Origin: an archaeon
Lineage (GTDB): Archaea; Hydrothermarchaeota; Hydrothermarchaeia; Hydrothermarchaeales; JALUUU01
Assembly: GCA_027021185.1 (NCBI GenBank)
Contig: JALUUU010000210.1
Span: 1 to 7,150 of the forward strand
Reading direction: 5' to 3'
DNA: 7,150 nucleotides
This document shows, piece after piece, positions 1 through 5,838 of the stretch (positions within the stretch are counted from its first letter, which is position 1; each line of letters starts with the position of its first letter). A model generated the notes under the pieces. That model had not been told where the DNA came from. It made no database searches and saw nothing but the letters and a program-made list of their open reading frames with translations. Made by a program: the position numbers and the translations under genes.

Positions 1-16
1 AAATAAAAGGCAAAGG

Positions 17-41
17 GTCTCCCTTCAATTGATGGGGAGAC
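17..41 (+). repeat. Inverted repeat overlapping the ribosome binding site of the DUF151 gene
   Basis: GTCTCCC (17-23) and GGGAGAC (35-41) are perfect 7-nt inverted arms around an 11-nt spacer that contains CAATTG. The right arm includes most of the only good Shine-Dalgarno (GGGGAG, 34-39) before the first gene. In RNA the stem would hide that site, so it could modulate translation. It could equally be a protein-binding palindrome or chance. Confidence 0.45.
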
Positions 42-48
42 GTTATCT

Positions 49-585
49 TTGGCTGTATGGGCCATGAGACACCTGATCCTCATGGGGTTGCTGGTTTTCA
101 CGTCGCTGTGTCTTGCCCAGGAACCGGAGACCATTAAGGAAGAGGTGCAGCCGGCCCCGCCCCAGGGATACGTGGAAGCCCTTGTCCAGGACGTTAGAAT
201 AGAGCACTCAGGCAGCGTTGTCTCCATAAGGGCCGTGGATTCTAATATGTCCCTCGACATCCACGTTAGCAGGGTACAGGGAGAAAACATCTACATGGCT
301 CTTCACAACATCACCTTCTCAAGGCCTCTCACCCATGATTTGATTCTCAGTTTTCTGGAGAACTCTGGGATGAGGATTAAACATATAAGCATCGACCGCC
401 TGGAGGAGGGGATATACTACTCCACCATCCTAACCACGGGCAGGGAGGGGGATGTCTCGGTGGATGCAAGACCCTCGGACAGCATTGTGCTGGCCCTCAA
501 GGTGGGGGCACCCATATACGTTAAAAAGGACCTCCTGGAGAAGGAGAGAAAAGCCGGCAAGGAGTTCCCGGAGATAGAGGCCTAG
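49..585 (+). CDS. Exported DUF151 / bifunctional nuclease (BFN) domain protein
   Basis: Numbering is from ATG 64. The N-terminus (residues 1-19, MRHLILMGLLVFTSLCLAQ) is a short basic head plus a hydrophobic stretch ending in a plausible signal-peptidase site after LA. A Pro/Glu-rich linker (20-36) leads into a DUF151 domain (about 37-155). Family hallmarks are RPLTHDL at 87-93 and DARPSDS at 134-140, followed by LALKVGAPIYV. Plant members of this family were reported to have DNase/RNase activity; archaeal roles are unknown. A signal peptide suggests action outside the membrane, which sits oddly with a nucleic-acid role. The start is uncertain: TTG 49 has a GGGGAG Shine-Dalgarno at 34-39 with 9-nt spacing, whereas ATG 64 gives the cleaner signal peptide but has no close Shine-Dalgarno. 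The gene ends 14 bp before the convergent radical SAM gene. Family assignment is strong; function is open. Confidence 0.85.
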   Translation: MAVWAMRHLILMGLLVFTSLCLAQEPETIKEEVQPAPPQGYVEALVQDVRIEHSGSVVSIRAVDSNMSLDIHVSRVQGENIYMALHNITFSRPLTHDLILSFLENSGMRIKHISIDRLEEGIYYSTILTTGREGDVSVDARPSDSIVLALKVGAPIYVKKDLLEKERKAGKEFPEIEA

Positions 586-599
586 GACTGGGATATTGG

Positions 600-1700
600 T
601 TAGGACAGGAGATGCACGTTCCCCAGCCTGACGTTTACTAAGTGCTTCTCAGCCGCCGCCAGGCACTCCCGGGCCTCTTTCCAGGAGGAGGTGGGAAGGT
701 CCTGCATCTTATACTGGGGGTGGAAGGCTAGGAGGGAGTAAGGTATCTCAGGGCTCAGATGAGCCACGAATTCGGCGATTCTCCCAACCTCCTCGGCATC
801 AACGTATCCAGGCACGAGGAGGGTGCTGGCCACCAGAAAGGGGGGATCCCCACGTTTCTCCATGTACCCTGCCAGGGCCTCGAAGTTCCTGAGGGTGGCC
901 TTGTTCGAGACACCGCAGAGAGCTATGTTAAGCCCCTCGTCCCAGGCCTTCAGGTCGAACTTGATGCATCCCCCTGAGTCGAGGGAGATCTCAGCCACTT
1001 TCCTGAGGGCCCATTTGGAGAAATTTCCGTTGCTCTCAAAGCATATCCGCAGGATCCTGTCCCCAGCCCTCTCGGCGGCCAGTTTACTCGTTTTGATGGC
1101 GTGCATGGCCTGGGATGATGGGTCGCCGCCGAAGTAGCATATGCAGCTAGTTTTCTCATCAACGTGGTCGGCCAGCTGCTGCGGGGTCATCCGTGGGCTA
1201 AGGGTCCTGGTGTTTTCCCTGTAGTGCCAGTTCTGGCAGAAGAGACAGTCATATGTGCAGGAGCCGTAGAACACGGCGAGGTTTTTATACCCGATTTCAG
1301 GCCCCCTGGAGGAGTACGCATACCTCGGATACCCCGCTCCCGTGCAGCCGGCGCAGCACCACGCGGCGACGCAGTTAGTCGGTAGGGGGTCGTAGTAGCA
1401 CTCAACCACGCCCTCCTTCCTGGCCAGGTCTAAGAGCCTGTTGTTCTCGTTTCTCCTCAGGCCGCAGTACCCCTTCTCCCCCTCGGCTATTATGCACTCA
1501 TGGGCGCACAGCGGGCACCTAACACCTCTCTCTGCCCTGGGAGGAGCTGGTGGAAGGCCAAACACCGCCCTGCTCCTCTCGTGAGCTCTCATGGCGTGGG
1601 GGAGGGCGTCCTCCGGCCTGGCCTTGATACACTCCCCGCACACCCGGAGGGCGGAGGAAATCAGGGGAGATTTTTCCCCGCAGACCCTGCACTTTTCCAT
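600..1700 (-). CDS. Radical SAM protein with N-terminal zinc-ribbon-like motif (PflA-activase-like, COG1180-type)
   Basis: This 366-aa protein has the radical SAM 4Fe-4S motif C148-TYD-C152-LF-C155 followed by QNWH, a signature of the pyruvate-formate-lyase-activase-like and AmmeMemoRadiSam group. A GGDP motif (191-194, SAM-binding GGEP equivalent) and FESNG lie further on. Ahead of the barrel are CxxC pairs C4/C7 and C21/C24 (probable zinc ribbon) and a second set, C62/C65/C69/C79 (CPLCAHEC and GYCG), as seen at the start of AmmeMemoRadiSam-type proteins. A further cluster, C110, C115, C116 and C119, lies just before the radical SAM motif; C186 and C188 follow it. No AMMECR1 or Memo gene and no glycyl-radical enzyme is adjacent, so the substrate is unknown. 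The ATG at 1700 has no Shine-Dalgarno, consistent with a short-leader archaeal transcript from the divergent promoter region. Fold assignment is firm; reaction is not. Confidence 0.87.
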   Translation of the reverse strand: MEKCRVCGEKSPLISSALRVCGECIKARPEDALPHAMRAHERSRAVFGLPPAPPRAERGVRCPLCAHECIIAEGEKGYCGLRRNENNRLLDLARKEGVVECYYDPLPTNCVAAWCCAGCTGAGYPRYAYSSRGPEIGYKNLAVFYGSCTYDCLFCQNWHYRENTRTLSPRMTPQQLADHVDEKTSCICYFGGDPSSQAMHAIKTSKLAAERAGDRILRICFESNGNFSKWALRKVAEISLDSGGCIKFDLKAWDEGLNIALCGVSNKATLRNFEALAGYMEKRGDPPFLVASTLLVPGYVDAEEVGRIAEFVAHLSPEIPYSLLAFHPQYKMQDLPTSSWKEARECLAAAEKHLVNVRLGNVHLLS

Positions 1701-1710
1701 CCCGGTAAAC

Positions 1711-1717
1711 TATTTAT
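1711..1717 (+). promoter_or_regulatory. Candidate TATA box for the 54-aa protein gene
   Basis: TATTTAT lies about 25 bp before a predicted transcription start near 1737. That gives a leader of roughly 15 nt containing the Shine-Dalgarno GGGGAG (1741-1746), five bases before ATG 1752. The spacing fits archaeal TBP/TFB promoters. It is inferred from position only. Confidence 0.45.
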
Positions 1718-1728
1718 GCAAAAAGGGA

Positions 1729-1740
1729 TAATAATTTATT
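1729..1740 (-). promoter_or_regulatory. Candidate TATA-like AT-rich element for the radical SAM gene
   Basis: On the minus strand this reads AATAAATTATTA. A start site about 25 bp downstream would fall near 1707, giving a leader of only a few bases before ATG 1700. This matches the absence of a Shine-Dalgarno there. The element interleaves with the plus-strand promoter in a 51-bp divergent spacer, so the two genes could share control. Confidence 0.35.
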
Positions 1741-1751
1741 GGGGAGAGGAA

Positions 1752-1916
1752 ATGGCTGGTCCTGTAAAAGATATGTTCCTCAGGATCGCGGAGGAGTGGG
1801 AGAAGTACTGGAAGGATAAGGTGGGGCTATACGACTTCCTGGTCGACTACGTCGAGATAAATGACGACCAGAGGACCTACGTCATTAAAAAGAAAAAGCT
1901 GGGCAGCAGGCAGTAA
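1752..1916 (+). CDS. Small conserved-looking protein of unknown function (54 aa)
   Basis: I do not recognise this protein. It begins MAGPVKDMFLRIAEEWEKYW, is rich in acidic and aromatic residues through the middle (WEKYWKDKVGLYDFLVDYVEIND), and ends in a lysine cluster (IKKKKLGSRQ). It has no signal peptide, membrane segment, cysteines or histidines. The first half is probably helical. ATG 1752 is chosen because GGGGAG at 1741-1746 sits at good distance and a TATA-like element lies upstream; a much longer in-frame extension back to 1500 would run antisense through the radical SAM gene and is not credible. It lies 38 bp upstream of the MetE-like gene on the same strand, so a functional link is possible but unproven. 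Confidence 0.72.
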   Translation: MAGPVKDMFLRIAEEWEKYWKDKVGLYDFLVDYVEINDDQRTYVIKKKKLGSRQ

Positions 1917-1920
1917 CCAA

Positions 1921-1930
1921 AAAATATAAA
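1921..1930 (+). promoter_or_regulatory. Candidate internal TATA box before the MetE-like gene
   Basis: AAAATATAAA is a good archaeal TATA-like match. A start 24-26 bp downstream of its centre would fall near 1951, nearly leaderless relative to ATG 1955. The GAGGGGGG run (1944-1951) can serve as a Shine-Dalgarno when transcription comes from further upstream. The MetE-like gene may thus have both its own promoter and read-through from the small gene. Confidence 0.45.
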
Positions 1931-1954
1931 CCTCCACGATGCTGAGGGGGGCTC

Positions 1955-2968
1955 ATGAAGGTTCTCGTAGACGACGTTGGCAGCTTTCCCCTTCTTCGCG
2001 GTATCTCCAAGGATGCCTTTGCCAGGGTTTATCCTAAGGCCCTAAGGATGTGCGCCGAGGGAAAAAGTCCTCTGGAGGACGAGGCGGTGGCGGAGAACTT
2101 CTACAAGCCCGTGGCGGCATCTCTCGCCTCAAAGGTGTCCTCCGGCCTGGACGTGATTAACTATCCCCAGCATTACGACATGCATAAACAGTTCTTGGAG
2201 CCCATAGCAGCGTTCCAGGAGGAGCCCTTCCTGGTGGAGAAGAAGTACGCGGTCATCCCCGAGCTCAGGGTGGTCGAGAAAGAGGCCAGCAAATACGGCA
2301 AGCTGATGCTCAAGGTCTGCGTAACCGGCCCCATCGAGCTTCACCTGAGAACCGACTTTGGCTACCACATCTATGAGGAGATCCTTCTGAACCTGGCTGA
2401 GAGCGTGAACCGCTTCCTAAGGAACTCGATGCTCTCCACCAATCACGTGGAGACGGTGGCCGTTGCCATAGATGAACCCAGCCTGGGATTTGTGGATCTG
2501 CTGAACATAGAAGAAGACGCCCTGGTCAGGGCCCTGGAGGCCAGCGTGGAGGGAATAGCCGCCAGGGTCCAGATACACCTTCACACCCTTAAATCCGCCC
2601 ACATCCCCCTGCAGGCGGAGGGGATAGATATTATTACAGGGGAGTTCGCCGCATCCCCGATGAACATGGACATCCTCACAAAGAAAACCCTGGACGAGCA
2701 CGATAAATACCTGCGGGCGGGGGTGAGCAGAACCAATATCGACTCCATCATAGGCGAGCTCGTTGAACGCGGGGCCGAGCCCGAGCCCGAGATGCTGGTG
2801 GAGGATGAGGAAACGATAAGGAAGAGATATGAGGAGGTTCTCAGCCGCTACTCAGACCGCGTGGTGTTCGCAGGCCCGGATTGTGGCCTGGGATCGTGGC
2901 CCTCCCAGGGGGTTGCCCGGCTCCTCCTGGAGCGAACAGTTAGGGCGGTTAAATCCCTCAGCCAGTAG
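1955..2968 (+). CDS. MetE-like (cobalamin-independent methionine synthase family) methyltransferase with altered zinc site
   Basis: This 337-aa protein matches only the C-terminal catalytic barrel of bacterial MetE, as in archaeal short MetE forms that take methyl groups from corrinoids or other donors instead of folate. Hallmarks are VGSFP near the start (8-12), AIDEPSLGF (MetE IDEP motif) and GPDCGLG with C310 near the end. MetE binds zinc through His-x-Cys, Glu and Cys. Here the region reads IHLHTLKSAH (207-216): the His is kept (H210) but the Cys two positions on is L212. The Glu (E230, in IITGEFA) and the last Cys (C310) are kept. H208 or H216 might substitute. Homocysteine methylation is therefore likely from family but not assured; another thiol substrate or loss of activity is possible. 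It follows the 54-aa gene and converges on the next gene with a 5-bp gap. Confidence 0.82.
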   Translation: MKVLVDDVGSFPLLRGISKDAFARVYPKALRMCAEGKSPLEDEAVAENFYKPVAASLASKVSSGLDVINYPQHYDMHKQFLEPIAAFQEEPFLVEKKYAVIPELRVVEKEASKYGKLMLKVCVTGPIELHLRTDFGYHIYEEILLNLAESVNRFLRNSMLSTNHVETVAVAIDEPSLGFVDLLNIEEDALVRALEASVEGIAARVQIHLHTLKSAHIPLQAEGIDIITGEFAASPMNMDILTKKTLDEHDKYLRAGVSRTNIDSIIGELVERGAEPEPEMLVEDEETIRKRYEEVLSRYSDRVVFAGPDCGLGSWPSQGVARLLLERTVRAVKSLSQ

Positions 2969-2973
2969 CTAGC

Positions 2974-3204
2974 CTAGCCCTCCACCCGCCAGCGCCCCTT
3001 TCTAAGGGCCTCCTCCAGTTTTCTGACGTTGTTCTTATTCAGCCGGTACTTGCTTATCACGCCGTCGTACTTCTTCGTGACAAGCATCTCTACGAGGTCC
3101 TTTATCTTAAACCTCAGTTTTTCCAACTTTTCCACCCCGTTAGAAATTTTCGGTCTCCCGGATAATAAGACCTTCGTTTGCAAAGATGCACCAAAAATGT
3201 GCAT
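2974..3204 (-). CDS. Small basic protein of unknown function
   Basis: I do not recognise this 76-aa reading frame. The second half is lysine/arginine-rich and likely helical (VEKLEKLRFKIKDLVEML, then RLNKNNVRKLEEALRKGRW). The first 20 residues look less protein-like and overlap an inverted repeat, and ATG 3204 has no Shine-Dalgarno, so the true start may be internal, for example the GTG at about residue 24. The gene starts 14 bp after the methyltransferase stop on the same strand, suggesting cotranscription, and its stop lies 5 bp from the convergent MetE-like stop. A nucleic-acid-binding or regulatory role is possible from charge alone, but this is a guess. Confidence 0.5.
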   Translation of the reverse strand: MHIFGASLQTKVLLSGRPKISNGVEKLEKLRFKIKDLVEMLVTKKYDGVISKYRLNKNNVRKLEEALRKGRWRVEG

Positions 3205-3208
3205 TTTT
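3182..3208. repeat. Inverted repeat at the junction between the methyltransferase and the small basic protein gene
   Basis: Arms AAAGATGCAC (3182-3191) and GTGCATTTTT (3199-3208) are complementary except at one position, with a perfect 6-nt core ATGCAC/GTGCAT and a 7-nt AT-rich spacer. On the plus strand the right arm ends in a T run, like a hairpin terminator. On the minus strand the repeat covers the proposed ATG of the small gene. It could be an operator, an RNA hairpin affecting small-gene expression, or a processing site. Confidence 0.5.
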
Positions 3209-3218
3209 ATTTCGTGTT

Positions 3219-3884
3219 TTATGCAGAGCCCCTGGGGCGCCGGAAAACCACCCCTATAAAGCCGTGGTACTCGTCTATTCTGGCCCTCACCCTGCGGGTA
3301 GGGGTTAGACCCATGCTGCTCATCTTCTCCTCGACTTCTCCAAGGGTTATGGGGGTTTCCAGTTTCTCTATGGCGTTGAAAAACCTGCGGAGCCTGTCGT
3401 TGAGGCTTTCCACCCTGTTCCTCCGGGGGGTTCCCTCTTCCTCGATGATTATTATTTTTCCACTCCTCCGGGACACCCGGACCATCTCCCTGAGGGCTTT
3501 CTCCTTGTCCCCATACCAGAGCAGTCCCAGGGAGCTTATCACGACGTCGAATCTTTCCCCGGGGAAAGGAGCCTCTTCCACGTCGTCTATTATGAAGTCC
3601 ACCTCCACCCCTGCCTCTGCGGCGTTTTTAACCGCTCTCTTCACCATTTCGACAGAAAAGTCAGAGGCCGTGACCTTGGCGCCAGGGATTCTGGCAGCGT
3701 TGACCGCTATCACCCCTGTCCCGGTGCCGACGTCCAGCACTCTCCCCCTTATTTCCTCCCTCAGCTTGTCCACCATCTCTCTCTGGGCCCGGACGTGAAG
3801 GGTTTCTTCCATGAAGGGGTCGTAGTCATCCGCGACAAGGTTGAAGGCATCCTTTATTTCGGCTTTAATCTTGCGTATGCCCAT
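3219..3884 (-). CDS. Class I SAM-dependent methyltransferase (UbiE/COG2226-like)
   Basis: This 221-aa soluble protein has the Rossmann methyltransferase core. Motif I is VLDVGTGTGVIAV (49-61), which binds the SAM methionine moiety. The acidic end of strand beta2 is D75 in TASDFS, which should contact the ribose. The adenine-contacting acidic segment IIDDVEEAPF follows, then motif IV FDVVISSLGLLWY and the post-motif segment ALREMVRVSRRSGKIIIIEEEG. The N-terminal FNLVADDYDPFM resembles the YD-containing opening of UbiE-like enzymes. The substrate (quinone, lipid, small molecule or tetrapyrrole precursor) cannot be told from sequence. ATG 3884 is preceded by a purine-rich AAGGAAGGGAGAA. It lies divergent to the lipoprotein operon, with a 77-bp spacer, and is followed by the small basic protein gene. 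Confidence 0.87.
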   Translation of the reverse strand: MGIRKIKAEIKDAFNLVADDYDPFMEETLHVRAQREMVDKLREEIRGRVLDVGTGTGVIAVNAARIPGAKVTASDFSVEMVKRAVKNAAEAGVEVDFIIDDVEEAPFPGERFDVVISSLGLLWYGDKEKALREMVRVSRRSGKIIIIEEEGTPRRNRVESLNDRLRRFFNAIEKLETPITLGEVEEKMSSMGLTPTRRVRARIDEYHGFIGVVFRRPRGSA

Positions 3885-3961
3885 TTCTCCCTTCCTTGAA
3901 CGATAATTTTTTACTCTGGATGAGGAATAGGTAAGTAATTGCCCGGAAGTTGGTGGTCAGT
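3885..3961. promoter_or_regulatory. Divergent promoter region, methyltransferase / lipoprotein-mch operon
   Basis: This 77-bp spacer between two divergent genes must hold promoters for both. For the plus strand, GATAATTTTTTAC (3902-3914) is a weak TATA-like element about 50 bp before ATG 3962. For the minus strand, AATTACTTACC (3930-3940) is at a suitable distance from ATG 3884. Neither is a strong match, so the individual elements are tentative. Confidence 0.4.
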
Positions 3962-4915
3962 ATGAGGTATATATTTTTGACTGTGGCTGTGGTTCTTCTT
4001 ATTTCCGCATGCATCTCGTCATCCTCTGGCGGAGGGGTTTCTCTGGCAGAATGGCCATATGGATACACCTCCGCGGTGGCGGTGACCTTTGAAACCGAGG
4101 TGCCTTCTAAGGCTCAGCTCTCTGCCATTTCCCGGGCACTGCGGGAGCGAAACCTTAACGCGACATTCTTCGTCGTCGCCGGATACTTCCAGGAAAATCC
4201 GGAGGTGCTGAACGAGATAAGGGACTTTGAGGTGGGTAATCTCGCCTGGATGCAGAGGGACTGGAAGGGGAGGGAAATCACAGCGGAGTTTCAGCGGGAG
4301 GAGATATCCAGGGCGGACGCGTGGCTCAGGAATAGGGGCTTCCATCCCCGAGGATACCGCGCCCCATTTCTATCGGTGAACACCGATACCTATCCGATCC
4401 TGGAGGACCTGGGGTACACCTACGACACGAGTCAGTGGTTCGGGTTCTTCCCATACAGGGTGGATGGAATAATCGAGGTCCCGCTGAGTCTGAGCTATGA
4501 TCTTTACTGGAGCGACCTGTCCATGAGCCACTCCATGATCCCGACTTATCTGGCCTTCGAGCAGAGCCACAGAAAAGGAGGCCTCTTCACCTTCTACGCC
4601 CACACCAACAAGGTATACCTGAACATGCACAACTTCACCCGGTTCCTGGACTACGCCCTCTCCCGTAATGTCTGGTTCGCCTCAACATTTGAAGTGGCTG
4701 ACTGGTGGATCAAGAAGGAGAACCTGGCCCTCAGGGTGGAGGGAAACAGGGTCATAGTCACCAACAGCGGTGATGAAGCCGTCTCAGGGGTGACTGTGAA
4801 GCTGCCTAAGGGGAGGTCCCTGAAGGGGGCGCAAACCATTAAGCATAGGGATGGCCACACCTACGCTGTCCTGCCCGAGATAGGTCCTAACTCTCAAATA
4901 ATCCTGGAGTACTAG
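3962..4915 (+). CDS. Lipoprotein with degenerate polysaccharide deacetylase (CE4/NodB) domain
   Basis: This 317-aa protein starts with a lipoprotein signal: hydrophobic segment to LLISAC17 (lipobox I-S-A-C), then a Ser/Gly linker. Residues about 35-245 fit the NodB/CE4 barrel: AVAVTFETE (39-46, normally TFDDG), NATFFVVAGYF (66-76), EVGNLAWMQRDW (90-101, normally GNHTxxH), RAPF (133-136, motif 3), GYTYDTS (151-157) and FYAHT with H214 (motif 5). The metal triad Asp-His-His is replaced: the second Asp is T45, and the two His are L94 and Q98; the catalytic first Asp is E44. A beta-rich C-terminal domain (about 247-317, VTNSGDEAVSGVTVKLPKG) resembles an add-on beta-sandwich. Carbohydrate binding or a structural role at the cell surface is more likely than hydrolysis. 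ATG 3962 is preferred over TTG 3950 or GTG 3953 because GGTGG (3952-3956) then serves as Shine-Dalgarno. The stop is 2 bp before mch. Confidence 0.85.
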   Translation: MRYIFLTVAVVLLISACISSSSGGGVSLAEWPYGYTSAVAVTFETEVPSKAQLSAISRALRERNLNATFFVVAGYFQENPEVLNEIRDFEVGNLAWMQRDWKGREITAEFQREEISRADAWLRNRGFHPRGYRAPFLSVNTDTYPILEDLGYTYDTSQWFGFFPYRVDGIIEVPLSLSYDLYWSDLSMSHSMIPTYLAFEQSHRKGGLFTFYAHTNKVYLNMHNFTRFLDYALSRNVWFASTFEVADWWIKKENLALRVEGNRVIVTNSGDEAVSGVTVKLPKGRSLKGAQTIKHRDGHTYAVLPEIGPNSQIILEY

Positions 4916-4917
4916 TC

Positions 4918-5838
4918 ATGAATCTCAATGAGGAAGCGGTTAAAATAGCTGAGAATATGCTGGCAGAGGATGAGCGCCTCAGGGTTAAGGCAGTCACCAT
5001 CGGAGGCGCCACCGTAGTGGACTGCGGCGTCAAAGCCGAGGGAAGCTTCGAGGCGGGAAGGCTCTTCATCCAGGCATGCATGGGGGGCCTCGCAGAGGTG
5101 GATTTCCGCCTCGGGGAGCTGGGTCTTCCGTGGGTGCAGGTGGCCACGTCTCACCCCGCTGTTGCCTGCATAGGCGCCCAGAAGGCCGGCTGGATGATTA
5201 AAGGGAAGGACTTCACCGCCCTTGCCTCTGGGCCGGGGAGGATCCTGGCGGGGAAACCCAGGGAAACATACGATAAGCTCGGATACAGGGAGGAGGCAGG
5301 GGAGGCTCTCGTAGCCCTTGAGGCCGCGAGGTACCCCACGGAGGATGTCGTGAAGGAGGTCGCTGAGGGATGCGGAGTTGAAGCAGGGGACCTATATATC
5401 TTGATGGCGAGAACCGCATCCATAGTGGGCTCTGTGCAGGTATCCGGCAGGGCGGCGGAGACGGCCCTGTACAGGATCGATAAGCTGGGATATGATGTCG
5501 GGGATGTGGGCCATGTTATGGCTGAGGCGCCCGTCGCCCCGGTGGTCGGGGGGGACGCGAAGATGATGGGGGTGTCCAACGACATGATAATATACGGCTC
5601 CCGGGTTTATCTATCAACCAGGGCAGAGCTGGAGGTTCAGGACATCCCATCCACGGGATCCTCTGCGTATGGCAAGCCCTTTGGAGAGATCTTTAAGGAG
5701 GCGGGTTACGACTTCTACAAAATCGATCAAGGCATCTTCGCGCCTGCCGAGGTCTGCGTGAACAACCCTGCCTCAGGAATGCTTAAAAAGGCAGGGAGGG
5801 TTAACCTTGATGTCGTTAGGCGCTCGGTGGGACTATGA
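4918..5838 (+). CDS. mch: Methenyltetrahydromethanopterin cyclohydrolase (Mch)
   Basis: This cytoplasmic enzyme interconverts N5-formyl-H4MPT and N5,N10-methenyl-H4MPT with loss or gain of water, in the archaeal C1 pathway used in methanogenesis, methane or alkane oxidation, and the archaeal acetyl-CoA route. The 306-aa length is close to the usual size of about 315-325. Conserved stretches include TIGGATVVDCGV (27-38), the ACMGGLAEV region (53-61), TSHPAVACIGAQKAGW (77-92), ALASGPGR (101-108), GSVQVSGRAAE (171-181), VGHVMAEAPVAPVVGGD (197-213) and DIPSTGSSAYGKPFG (239-257 region). R178 and E181 have the spacing of the active-site Arg and Glu described in the Archaeoglobus enzyme. GGAG at 4906-4909 is its Shine-Dalgarno. 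It follows the lipoprotein gene by 2 bp and overlaps SUMT by 4 bp (ATGA), indicating translational coupling. No unusual residue changes are obvious. Confidence 0.97.
   Translation: MNLNEEAVKIAENMLAEDERLRVKAVTIGGATVVDCGVKAEGSFEAGRLFIQACMGGLAEVDFRLGELGLPWVQVATSHPAVACIGAQKAGWMIKGKDFTALASGPGRILAGKPRETYDKLGYREEAGEALVALEAARYPTEDVVKEVAEGCGVEAGDLYILMARTASIVGSVQVSGRAAETALYRIDKLGYDVGDVGHVMAEAPVAPVVGGDAKMMGVSNDMIIYGSRVYLSTRAELEVQDIPSTGSSAYGKPFGEIFKEAGYDFYKIDQGIFAPAEVCVNNPASGMLKKAGRVNLDVVRRSVGL

Noticed and set aside
600..1700. Naming the radical SAM gene as the AmmeMemoRadiSam enzyme or PflA
   Set aside because: The motif order is similar, but the extra N-terminal ribbon, the 110-119 cysteine cluster and the absence of partner genes make a specific name unsafe.
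1500..1751. In-frame upstream extension of the 54-aa protein
   Set aside because: It runs antisense through the N-terminus of the radical SAM gene and through the divergent promoter region. The Shine-Dalgarno at 1741-1746 supports ATG 1752 instead.
2768..2800. GAGCCC-type short tandem repeat in the MetE-like gene
   Set aside because: It encodes an acidic Glu/Pro stretch (GAEPEPEM) inside an intact frame and is too short to be a meaningful repeat.
3029..3259. Plus-strand open frame opposite the small basic protein
   Set aside because: It is Phe/Ser-rich with no family features and no Shine-Dalgarno. The minus-strand frame has better composition and operon placement.
3178..3798. Plus-strand open frame of about 206 codons opposite the SAM methyltransferase
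   Set aside because: Its Ser/Leu/Thr-rich product is typical of antisense translation, whereas the minus strand encodes clear methyltransferase motifs.
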